Shown one piece after another: positions 38,365 through 49,400 of a DNA stretch of 64,000 bases; within the stretch, counting starts at the first letter, position 1, and every line of letters begins with the position of its first letter. The notes under the pieces were generated by a model. It was given only the letters and a program-made list of their open reading frames with translations, did no database searches and was not told the origin of the DNA. Made by a program: the position numbers and the translations under genes. This stretch comes from Dromaius novaehollandiae (lineage: Eukaryota > Chordata > Aves > Casuariiformes > Dromaiidae): positions 21,481,501 to 21,545,500 of the forward strand of contig NC_088099.1 of the NCBI RefSeq assembly GCF_036370855.1, read 5' to 3'.

Positions 38365-38430
38365 ATGCGAGTATCTGTCATTCAGGATTTCAGGGAGGAT
38401 GAAAATGAGGAGGGAGAGGAAGAAGAAAAG
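38365..38430 (+). CDS. NEBL: nebulette exon 1 (start, acidic N-terminus)
   Basis: Codes for 22 residues beginning MRVSVIQDF and ending in an acidic run (GEEEEK), with ten Asp/Glu in total. Mammalian nebulette also starts MRV and has a Glu-rich N-terminus, so the start is well supported. An in-frame TAA lies four codons upstream (38353-38355) and A is at -3. The donor AAG|GTGAGTGA is a near-perfect consensus, in phase 0. The acidic stretch appears shorter than the human one as I recall it. This short exon is not followed by a typical long intron but by one of only 96 nt. Confidence 0.93.
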
Positions 38431-38526
38431 GTGAGTGAAAAAACGGTAGCTTTGAAAAGTACTTATTTCTTTCTCTTCTTACTGTTTTAGAGGAATAACC
38501 CTGGAATGATTATCTATCTTTTATAG
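38431..38526 (+). other. NEBL: NEBL intron 1, 96 nt, two acceptors
   Basis: Unusually short for this gene. It contains two AG acceptors. The proximal one (ACTGTTTTAG, ending 38490) has the longer pyrimidine tract. The distal one (TATCTTTTATAG, ending 38526) keeps the NEBL frame. Use of the proximal site would add 36 nt ending in an in-frame TAG (38524-38526), truncating the protein after 33 residues. The distal site is therefore taken as the coding one. Confidence 0.85.
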
Positions 38527-38598
38527 GTCTTCCTCAAGCCTGTTATTGAGGACAGAAATATGGAATTGGCCCGAAAATGCACTGAAATAATAAGTGAT
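38527..38598 (+). CDS. NEBL: nebulette exon 2 (degenerate first module)
   Basis: Codes for residues 23-46, VFLKPVIED followed by NMELARKCTEIISD, 24 residues in phase 0 at both ends. The ELARKCTE..SD part matches mammalian nebulette closely. The module is short, and the usual YK of nebulin modules is LK here (Leu at residue 25). The mammalian protein, as I recall it, has FYK at this position. The exon ends in the SD that opens the next SDxxYK motif. Donor GAT|GTAAGTGA is strong. Confidence 0.93.
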
Positions 38599-41500
38599 GT
38601 AAGTGATAGTGACTGTTTGCACCCTCACATTTGCATTTCTTTTTTCAGTGACTATTAACCATGCGTATACATTTGCCATATATATTTATTCAGATATGTT
38701 CAATGCTGTATGTGCTGATTGAAGGCTGAAATATAAAAACAAACAAAATAATAGAAGAGCACTGCCTACTCCGATACCTGGAATCATCAGCCCCAGCAGG
38801 ATGAGTGCTTGGGCAGTACAAAGCACAGGCACTTGCCCTGGGTAGGAGGAGGTTCTGAAATGTCCATCTCACAGAATGGTACTGTTACAGTGGGTCTGGT
38901 CTAAAAATGAGAGGGTGTCTCCCAGGAGAATTTCTTTGCTGATTTCACAAAAAAATGCAGTATCTTTTCTAGTTGTATCCTTATCCTATGATTTTTTATT
39001 GGTTAAAACAGAACTGGGTGCCAAAATGCATAGCTGTAAGGAGGAAGGATAAAAATCAAATAGATTAACTTCGATTAATATCTGTCGGTCTGTTTATAGA
39101 TGAAGTTAAATTGCTATGGTGATAGAAGTTCAAAACTGCTTAGCATACTATTCTTGATGTAGGCTTATAGGAAGAAATTGAAATGTTAGGGTATGTTTAA
39201 AAATTATTTAACTTAGTAATTGAAGTCAAGAATTTCTATAGCTTTTAAAATTGTAGATCAGGTATAAACATTACATAAACATCGCAGATCAGATCTGAGA
39301 TATTTAAATTGGAGTAGATCCAATTGCTTCAATGCAATAACATCAAATTTAGCTTGGTTGATGTTTATTTCCATGTTCTTCTGGAAGCATGTTTCTGAAA
39401 AGTAACTTTGTCATGTGAATTGGAATTAGAGCAATAGCTCTCCTTCATACCCTGTTGAGGATGGCAGCTTGCATCTGAGAAGACGTTGCTGGCGGGAGGG
39501 TGACTTGCTTTAACAAGTGTTCTTCTAAAGAAACTGAAAAGTGAGGGCTAGTTTGTGTTGTCTTGTAATATGATGTTTAGATTCAGGATATTATTGTTTA
39601 AGGTGAAAGAGTATGTTGATTTTGTAAGAATAATACATACAGAATCTACACGTAGGGTATAGATTTATTAATAGGGCATAGAAAAGCATGGATAAATGCC
39701 AGAATGACAGTATCTGGGATGTGTAGGCATTACAGTAATGGCTTTAAAGTGTGGCTTGACAAGGTCAAAGTTTCCTCTTTGCCTATAGGCCATCTTATAA
39801 TACCTTTATCTTCATGGGATAACTGCTGAAAATTGGATAAATTCTTATGAGAAGCTACCAAGATGGCTCCCTCATATTCTCAAGCTATTTTAGGAAGTAG
39901 TAGAAGTTATTAATATTTTTATTGATGGCTATCTACAGTCTTTCTTTGGGAAATATGTGGCACGTGACACAATAAGTGCCTGCCAATTTATGTAAGGGCC
40001 AAAATGAAAATGGAGCTGCAGAACTAGCCTGACCAGAAAGATATTACTCCTTGTATGCAACTTGCTTTTAAACATGGTTGCTGTAAAAGCAAAAACACCC
40101 TGAAAAATGCTGAAGAAATATTTGCTTTATTTGAAAAGGAACTGTTACTGAGCTGTGTACCCATTAGGAGTAATGTTGGCTGTGGCTGTTAATTAACTGA
40201 TAAATGGAGTGGCTATGTTTTCTCTGATTTTCTGCAGAGGCTTGGGGCTAAGGTGAATAAGTTAAACCAGGTTCCTGAAGCCTGTAATGGTTTAGAGATG
40301 TGGGCTTTTGCTGAAAGCTTGTGATGCATTTAGCCTGCAAGTGTGTCAGATTTTCACTGAGATATGTAAAGCATAATGGCATAGTGTCATTAATGCTTTC
40401 AAAGCGGTAGTAATGTGTAATGGTCCAGAACCAATTTAATTTCAAAGAAGATTCTCTGTGTTTTAAAATGGGCCCCATTTTTGGGACTTATCTAGCATCC
40501 ACTGAAATCAGTAGGTGTTTTTCCATTGACTCTAATGAATATGAGTATGGTTCAGGGATTGATTTTTTGTCTCCCAGAATTTTTTTGCTATAATTGGAAT
40601 TTCTTATGACTAGTGGGGGTAAGTTTCCTCTCCCTGCACATTTTATAAATCGTGGAGGCCAATAAGCTGCAAAGAGTTTGCATATTTGCTTTAGATTTTT
40701 TGACTCATCAAAATTCAGAACTTTTTAGATTTGCTCTAGGCTTTTTTGCAGGAGCCTTTGCCCGAACTGCTTTCTGTTTGTGTAGATGTATCACTGGTGC
40801 ATGTCTGTACATTTTGTGTGTACAATGGTTATGGGTCTTGCAGTTTTACTCTAAGATGACCTTGTGACAGCAGCCTGTGTCCTTGTTGAGCACAAGACTA
40901 GATGATTGTCCTTTTCTGCCTGTGGAGCTGTCAGCACAGCCACTCCAGCAGAATGCTGTGGCATGAGTGCTCATGACTTGAGATACTGTGATTGCCTTGT
41001 GCTCACTCAGCATTCTTTGGAGTCTGACTTTAAATTGGCGATATTATTTCAAAAAACAGTTGTGATGACAGTCCTTAGTGCATGTGTAACTGTCAGAGTT
41101 GAGCTGTATGTAGGGGGGAAGTTGTGCCGTTTGTATGTGCTCCCGTTGTTGAAGAAATCCTCCATTGCATTTGAGGCTGCCAGATGTTTGTTCTGTGGCC
41201 GTGATACCCCTAAATTGTTCTTCCCCAAAGCCATTTTATTTAATCTCCCTCCATTAAGCAATTTTATTTCAAAGATTTTTTAAAAGCTGTCATGTGTATT
41301 GGGTTTGTATGAATTACCTTCCTATCCAGGCCTTTTCTCTTCCATATTGAAATTGAGCCTGTCCATTTTCTTGTATTATTTGTATTTTATTATCTCTTCA
41401 TCTCTTTTTTGTTTTGATTATACAGTGTGATGTTATGAATACTATTATAAGCAGAGAGGGGAGTTATTGTGCAAATAAAATGATTAACCAAATGATCATA

Positions 41501-44130
41501 ATCCTTTCTTGTGGAGAGGACTGTGCTGTGTGAAGATGCTACTGAATTTTAGGTATGCATGGTGCCAGTGTTTCTTTTCACCTATAGCAAAAAATTGCAC
41601 CACTTACTACCTTACTGTCCCTGTATGAAGTCCAATTGTGTTTTAGCATGTCTTCTTCTCAGCTCAGCATCAAGTTCAAATCTTACTCCTCATTTGTCAT
41701 GCAATAATTTTGTGGTCTCCCTGTTACAAAGCAGGGGCTACAGAGGCACAGAGTCAAGTATAGAAACAGAATGCCTTACCACTGATAAAATAGGCTTGTT
41801 GCCACTACAGGATGGAGCTATTCCTCTGGGCTGACCATTATTAATCACAGCCTCTGACTCAGCAGGACTTTGAGGTCCAAATCGGTGGAGGCTAGGAAAA
41901 TACCCTGGAGCAATAATCCTGTATACTTGCCCTGTTCTTACACTTCTGCCTAGACTTCTGGGGGCCACAGAGAGAGGATTTTGTATTAGATGGATCTGTG
42001 GTCTGACGTAGTTCTTCCAGTCTTACGAGATTAAGAAGTGTGAGGATTACAAAGGGAATTTGTAGTAGAAAAAAATCTAGCATAAGAGCTAGATGGAACA
42101 GTTCAGACCCTTTTGTGCCTTTTCTAAGCTTAAATGGATCTTTGAGAAATGACAGTTCCGTAACGGATCTTGGCATGATGATTGTCAACATAGTTGACAC
42201 CAATGATGTCAAAATACTAAGAGCAGGGTTTCCGGTATACATGTATTTAAATTTGATTAATATGTGCGCCTGAATACATGGGGAAGGCAGCTGCTTGGAT
42301 TAGGCTGTTAGGACCAGAGCCATTCCCTTAGCCTGCTCCTGAGTTTCCCGTGTGAGAAAGGCTGGTGGAGCAGGGCATGAGCAAGATGAGTTTCCCTAGT
42401 GAGCCACAGCCTGCAGGCTGGATGACTTTGTCTGTAATATAAAGTTTGGTTTTGCCATATAAAAATCCATTGAGGAAAAGAAATTACAAATTGAAACTTA
42501 ATCTTCTGTTGTCAAATATTTCTCTGTGATTACCTAAGAGTACAACATCACACAAACAGGTTACATGGACCATTGGATTGGTGAGGCTCTGAGCAGAGTG
42601 GTGACACACTGTAGTTTTGCACCCTATGTTCCAGAAAAAGCTTTTATTTAGAATACACTGTAGTCCCTGAAAGGAGGCAGTATGATTCAGTAATAAGATG
42701 TCGACTCCTTCAGTAGTCCAAATCTGGATGAGGTCAGTAAAAATTTTTCCCTGTATGATGGTTATGTAGTTGCTTGTCTGAAATGCACTTGACCTTATCT
42801 AATCCATTTTGTGGTGGACAAAAAGTTTACATTGGAAAGGCCAGGAGATGATTCTGCATAAGCTGCCATCTTTCTGATGAATTTTCCAAGTCACTTTTGA
42901 GTAACTAGTAGACTAGACCTGGTGGTGTTCATTAAGGTTTCAGAAAAAGAGGAAATGAAGACTTCATATTTCAGTAATATTCAGATGCAGGTCATATTGC
43001 TTCTGTCAGTGCTTGTCAGCAAGTCTGCAGTGTGTAGAATGTGCAAAAGAGGTTAGAGAAATGGTAGCAGATAACAATCAGGAAAATTTAATCCTAAATA
43101 ATTAAATTTTCACTGAAGTAAACCATGCTAAAGAAAGAAATATCAGTAAAAAAAGAAAAATTAAGGCCGCTTATTGGGAGTACCTTTAAAAGTAAAGACT
43201 ATCCATGTAAGATGTCCATCTTTTTAAGATGTATTTAGTCCAGCGCGACATGTTCACCATGTTCCTTCATACAGATCCTTAGAAAACTCCCTACATCTTC
43301 ACCATGTCCAGTTTCATCATACATTTCATATTCTTGACAATCCCACTAATACAAAATGTAACTCTGACTTCATCAACAGTCAGGTGGTTATTTTTAGGTA
43401 ACTGCTCACTGGACCTGCATACTGCTAGAAATACTGTTTGCCCCTGAGTAAGGAAAAGGTTGGGACTTTATGTTGTTTTTAAAAAGAATAAGCACTTGTT
43501 TTCCTGCAAAGTACGCTTTGCTTCAAAAAGAGTTTCTGTTGTACATAGACAGGACTTTAGAAATGGCTCATTTTAAAATTTGCTGCCTTTCAAAGGGACT
43601 CTGACAAAACTGCATGTCACAACTATCTGGGTGCTTTGTAGCCAGTGATTTGGCAATGACCTTCTAAATTTATTCATGTAGCTCTCGGATTCATAAAGAG
43701 GCATTTTATTATCGTATAGTAAAATACAGATTCTGTGCTTGCAATGTTGGGTTTAGAAGCAGGTTTAATGATTTTATCTTTGAGATCAAGGAGAAAATGC
43801 TTTCTTCAATTCTCCTTTCTTTAGAGATACTGGAACATCTGTGAACAGTGGTGAAAGTGTGCTGTAGGTATGGAAAAGAATTCCGTCTTTGTCATCTTTA
43901 ATATCAAAGAGTTTTGTGATTTTCACATAGACCTGATACCCTGTGTGAAAACTATGTATTTCCCTATGTGGCTTAATTTGAGCCAGCCTGTGGTATTTGC
44001 AAGCCACCCAGCATAGTACCCGGAATTTTAGCATCCAGTCAGAATGAGCAGAATAACTCTAATAAAGATAGCCATTGTATGCTTTTCTATTTTTAAGAAC
44101 AGTTAAACTTCTTTTTTCTCCTCTTTGTAG
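38599..44130 (+). other. NEBL: NEBL intron 2
   Basis: 5,532 nt with no supported coding exon. It includes a diverged segment near 40470-40565 that resembles an old amniote MITE (CATTGACTCTAATG in a GGGCC..-bounded stretch). Frames of 90-125 codons at 40906-41283 and 41559-42242 have no recognisable domain or splice context. The acceptor is CTTCTTTTTTCTCCTCTTTGTAG. Confidence 0.7.
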
Positions 44131-44235
44131 ATACACTATAAGGAAGAGTTTGAAAAATCTAAGGGCAAATGCCTATTTGTACCCGACACCCCTCAGCTAA
44201 AACATGTGAAAAGTCTTGGTGCTTTTATTTCTGAG
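44131..44235 (+). CDS. NEBL: nebulette exon 3 (nebulin module)
   Basis: Codes for residues 47-81 (35 residues), one full nebulin module that opens IHYKEEFEKSKGKC and ends VKSLGAFISE. With the preceding SD it forms the actin-binding SDxxYK motif. The SKGKC and DTPQLKHVK parts match mammalian nebulette (SKDKC, DSPMLNHVK from memory). Modules of about 35 residues fold into helix along actin. Phase 0 at both ends. Donor GAG|GTAAGACC is strong. Confidence 0.95.
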
Positions 44236-44379
44236 GTAAGACCTAAAAGACTGCAGAATTCTCTTTTGGCGCTTATTCCTCCTCAAAACTCTCTGAATGG
44301 GTGTTTTCCAGATGGGGAAGGAGGGCTTATTCCAAATAATAGTTCAGTTTAAAGATCAAGTGAGTTAAAGAACTGTGAT

Positions 44380-44530
44380 TAGTTTATGCTGTGTGTGTGG
44401 TTAATAATAATTTGGAGTCATATAACACTTTTCTTTGAGGGTTCCACGATATTTTATTGACAGTTCTGAGCCAGTAATAGCTGTCTCATTTTATGGATGG
44501 ATAAACTGAGAAAGAGCAAAAGGATTTCCT
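44380..44530 (-). repeat. MIR-like SINE remnant, minus strand
   Basis: TCTCATTTTATGGATGGATAAACTGAGAAAGAGC is the reverse orientation of the MIR/L2-type tail (TTTTACAGATGAGGAAACTGAGGC). The body further left is poorly preserved, so the left edge is approximate. Based on remembered pattern. Confidence 0.5.
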
Positions 44531-45613
44531 GTTAGTTATTCAATAATGACAAGGTATGCAAATTATACCTGTGCATAGTTGCCATGGAGGATTCACAGCC
44601 TCACTATCAAACAGGAGAAGAGAAGGACCGTCAGTGAGGGAGCTGGGGCAGAGATCAGGTAAATGCCATCTCCATGTGCATCAATGCCTATATATGCATG
44701 CCCATGGGTCAGGTTTTTTTTTAGGTCTTTGTGTATGCACACATATACACATATATTGCTACAAAGACAAAGAATTGGCATCTTCTGAAATGATAGAGCA
44801 CAGTTTACTACCAGCTCTTTGTGTCCCAGGTATAAGGTGTCATAGGGTTGCATTTTTGATTATTTTTCATAGCCGAGAATAGCATTAGGAGTTTTAACTG
44901 ACAAACAATTGCTTTTGTTGAGGAGCTGTTGGTTCTGAGTGATTCTTCTGTCCTTGTGACCCTTGGAAAAATTAATTTTTTGGTGCCTCATTTTTTGTGC
45001 TACCTTTTTGTTTATGATAAAGGACATTCCAATATCCCTATCTGGATTTATGTAATTTATATACATTCTGTATACTGTCTATGATAGATATATTTGCTGT
45101 ACATCTACATCCAATATAAATGCATCTGACTGATATTTTTGTGCTATATATCTTCATATTTCCGAGACAGAATAACTCCCAAATAGCATAAATATGATGA
45201 AATTATGCTAACTTTCTAAGAGACAGAGAGACTATTGGTATGGTCTACAAAAACGCTATATAGTGAAAAAATTTATAGAATCCACTTGTATGATATTAAA
45301 GAAAAGCTGCTAATCATTAATTGAAGAAGATACAAGGATATTACAATTTTTTAAAAAATAAGATATCTTTTATATTATCAAACTTTTATATACTCTGCAG
45401 CTAGACACATTACCTAAACCCAATAATGTGATGGATGGTTTATCTGGTAAATTACTGACCTCTAGTGTCCCATAACCTGTTCTGGTGGAACTTGAATACT
45501 TCTAAAATTGTGTCTTGGCAGCATGTCTACTGAAGTGAAAAGGAGCCCTCTATTCAGGAGAACATCAATAAATACTGTAGCAAATTATTGATATATAGAA
45601 TTAGTCTCTAATA

Positions 45614-45672
45614 AATAGTACAGTAAGTACTAGTAATAGTACTAGTACTGTACTAGTAATAGTACAGTAAGT
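45614..45672. repeat. 44-bp partial tandem with nested repeats
   Basis: AATAGTACAGTAAGT occurs at 45614 and again at 45658. TACTAGTAATAGTAC occurs at 45628 and 45651. The spacer carries the self-complementary AGTACTAGTACT. The whole block is built from TAGTA-type units, with both direct and inverted symmetry, suggesting slippage at a hairpin. Confidence 0.85.
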
Positions 45673-46385
45673 TAGTGACATTAGACAGTATAATTTTAGG
45701 TATTCTTTGGTATTTATGATTACTTTCAAAATATTACCTGATATTATTGTTTTTTGAGTTTGAAAAACTTTGATCTGGAGGAATAGCCCCTCAAATTTAG
45801 AACTATTATTCTAGCCTGTCACAAGGTCCTTTTATTAGGAATTGCTAGTACTGAGCACTGGAGAAAGCACAGGAGAAATAAAAAGGAATTTAAAAATGAG
45901 TCTGTAATATGAAAAGATTAAGTAGAAATGATGACAGAAATACTAGCTTCCGTGTTCCTGCCTTTCTAGTTACATTTAATTGCTGCTACATACTAATCAG
46001 TAAAATGTTTTACTACTGGCTTCGCATTGCTCCCATTGTGCAAAACTTTGAAAAATGGAACGAAAAATATAGTTTGAGTTTTTTGGAAATGATTATTAAA
46101 GGGTAGAGACGATAGCTGCCTTGCTTACCTTATTTAATACTTTCCTCCAAATTCTTCAATTTAATTTGCTGGTACTTCACATAGCCTTATGAGTTAGACA
46201 CATGCATCTGAAGTATTTTAAAGTTATTATTTAAAGATCTATTTTTGCTTGAAAGTTTAGAAGACAGTAGTAGATCTTTTCCAGTTCCGTTGGTCTTTAT
46301 GCCATTTTATTTAACAAAAAAAGCAATATGTATTACGACTATTTGACTTAATTTGCATTACATGTCACCTTTTTCTCTCCTGTAG

Positions 46386-46496
46386 GTGAAGTACAAAGCA
46401 GCTGCTAAGAAAAAGCTTTCCAACTCTCTGTATCAGCAGATGCCAGCCACAATTGATAGTGTATTTGCAAAAGAATTAACACAACTACAGAGCAAG
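46386..46496 (+). CDS. NEBL: nebulette exon 4 (nebulin module)
   Basis: Codes for residues 82-118 (37 residues), starting VKYKAAAKKKLSNSLYQQ and ending ELTQLQSK. The SNSLY..MPATIDSVFA core is almost identical to mammalian nebulette. Compared with the human sequence as I recall it, the segment after YK is more basic and Ala-rich (AAAKKK). Phase 0 at both ends. The donor AAG|GTGCAATT departs from consensus at positions +3 to +6, making it the weakest donor among the seven exons. Confidence 0.95.
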
Positions 46497-49400
46497 GTGC
46501 AATTTTAAAACAAAAAGATTATTGTGGTTTTAATTGCATGACTGAATATTACCAACCTGAACAGTGCTTTTGAATGGATGCTTGATTGCCTGTTTGATTT
46601 ATTTGGGTCAGTTTCTCATGCAGAGTTTATCAGCATAACCAAATGACTTCAAGAACTCACTTTTAAAATGCTGAGAATCTGACTCGTGTTTATTGAATTC
46701 AAATTTAAAAACAGGCTGTCTGTTCATCGGTCCAACAACAGCCATTAGAAATCCATGAATGCAATAAGGAATTATTTAATTCCGTGACATTGCATTGTGC
46801 ATTTAGAGGAGAGAAATCTTAAATTACAACCATTTCAGCTTAGGTGTCAATAGATCTTTAAAATGTTTGTTGCTGAAGCAAATTAAAAAAAACACTTTAA
46901 TGACTTTTACAAGTGCTCACTGCTAACAGTAAAAATATTTTTGATGTCATTAATAGTCCACATAGCACCACTCACAACAAAATTTAGAAAATTACAAATA
47001 TAAAATCAAGTATATTTAATATAGTGCAAAACATGCTAACAACCAGTAAAACAGTAAATTGTAGCTGCTTCTATAGTCTTAGCAATAACACCCTTAATGT
47101 AGGCTGGTGACCCCTAGCTTCCATTGATTTCAGTGGAATTGTATTAAGTATCTATGTATGTACGAATGAAGTCGTAAATTTTCATTGTTACTCATTACAA
47201 TCACAGCTGATAAAAGTCATTGTTTTCTATCCACCAAGCATTTCCACCTTTCTCTTGTTCTTCCCTTCTCCTCTCTTAACCGTATTAGTTACTTTTAGCT
47301 TAATATAGCTAATCTATGAAGTGAACAAACTCCTAAATCCATATTATGGACTATATCGCAATATTTATTTTAATAATGCAGCAAATTTTTTTCCAAACAG
47401 GGAAAAACATTCAGAACAAAAGAAAACACTGAATTCTAGAGAGAGTTTGTGGAGATATGCCTCGATTTAAAGTGATGTGCTGATCAAGGCACATATAAGC
47501 AAATATAATAACATGAAATATATTTTACTCTTTATTGTTTGAAATGGAACATATATACACTAAAAGCAATGAAATAGCTGAAATGACATTAATGAGACAT
47601 TTCATTGTGAAGTGAGTGATTAGAAGAATTACAGTAGAAATAAATTGAGAATTAAACTTGTATAACATTTTTAAATAGTGGGCTTCATCTATAAAACATT
47701 AGGTAACTAGTTTGCCACAGGATTGACTCCTGGATTCATTCCAAATGAGTATGCTCTACATTAGTTTACGCAAATGAGGTTCATTAACATTGGTGATGTG
47801 GCAGAAAAGATAAAGAACTGAGATTAAAAAAGAAAGCATTTGAGTCAGCAAAAAATAAGAAACTCATAAGGAAAAGACTGATGCTTTCATTTAATAGGTT
47901 TGAAGGTTTTGTTCAATCATTCAACAGTCATAAAGAAACAAATATGCAGATAGGAGGAGTTACATTAAAGCAGAAACACTTCCCTGTAAAATTCATACCC
48001 TCCCCTCAGGAATAGATGCATTATAAATCATGATGTACCATAAAACTTAAAGATACGCTGACACATTTTTCCAACTTGTGGTTACTGTTGCAATGGACCT
48101 GAATTTAATGCTACTTTGAGAGAGATCCTAGGGGATTTTCTAGTGGAAAATCTTCTCTACAGTATTCAAATCTAATCCATATTGTGCCTATCACTGTGGT
48201 ACCTAAGTAGCTAATACCAGGATTTTATATTTCAGCTGGGTCAGGATATGGCAAGGAGGATTTCTGCTGCATCTTCCTAGCTGGGACTGTAAATTTTCAG
48301 GTCATCAATTCAGCAAGAGGCAGGGAAGCGAGCGCGGTACTGGCTGGCTGTTGTGCTGACACTCGCAAAAAGGCTGCGGGAGAACCAAGGCCGCGGCCTG
48401 TTCCTCAATCACAATGAGTTGATTTTAAATAGGTTCTGATTTCCAGAGCTGGGGAAAAAATATGGGTACGTGTCCGCCTTCCTGTTCCCATTAGAACGTG
48501 TTGACTCCCTTGACTCCCTCTTGATGCTCCTTGGATGCCAGGCCCAGCTCCAGCGGGTTTGTCGCCACCCATCACAGGTGCTTTCCGGTGCTGCGGCACC
48601 GTGTTTCTGGCAGGGTCTGTAGCCTCGTTTGCCGAGCGGGTGCATTGCAAAGTGCACGAGACATCCGCTAGCTCTCCCCCGCTACCACCAGCTGCCACAG
48701 GAGAGCAGATGTGTGCTCCAGAAACGGCCTCCCTCCTGATTTGATGTTTGATAGTGAAATGGTGCTGCCATACCGCTGCTGCCCAGCATCTCCATGTTCT
48801 GCCTACCTGGATCTAGCCCAGTTTATGGATTTTTATACACTATCTCAGATCATGCTGATGACTTGCGAACTCAGAGGCCATTTGGGGAAACTTCCTTTTT
48901 CTGATAAGAGATTATAGAGATTATTCCCCAACTACAGCTGCTGTTCCCTGCCCTCGCCAGAGCAAATAGCCTCCGATATCACCTCGGCATGTTCTGCTGA
49001 TGGCAATTGTCACTGCTGCCAGCAGAGCCAGGACTTCGTTCTCCTGGGACTCCAGCCCCGCAGTGCGAACACTGCCAGCACCTTGTTGCGCTGCGGGGAG
49101 ACCACAATGCCCTGGCAGCTCTGGCTCTCCTCCTGTGGAGCCTTCTGCCCATACTTGCTGTATTGGTGCATGCTCAATTCCCTTGTTAGGATGTACAGGA
49201 AAGAAGAAAGACCTTCTCTGCTGCGTTTTTCATTAAAAAAAAAATTACTCTTTTGTATTTTATGCAGACCTGGCCTAACAATGGAAATAAATACCTGGAG
49301 AGAAAGAAATCCATCCAAAATTTGGACAAAAAATCATGATGTTTTTTATGGGAAAAAATTGTTTCAGAAAGTCGAAAGGAAGCTTCACAGCAGCTTCACA

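Larger units (their letters stand above)
44236..46385 (+). other. NEBL: NEBL intron 3
   Basis: 2,150 nt, non-coding. It holds a MIR-like remnant near 44380-44530 and a short complex tandem repeat at 45614-45672. The overlapping frames at 44556-44882 (+) and 44593-44853 (-) are not supported by any domain. The acceptor tract CACCTTTTTCTCTCCTGTAG ends at 46385. Confidence 0.7.
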
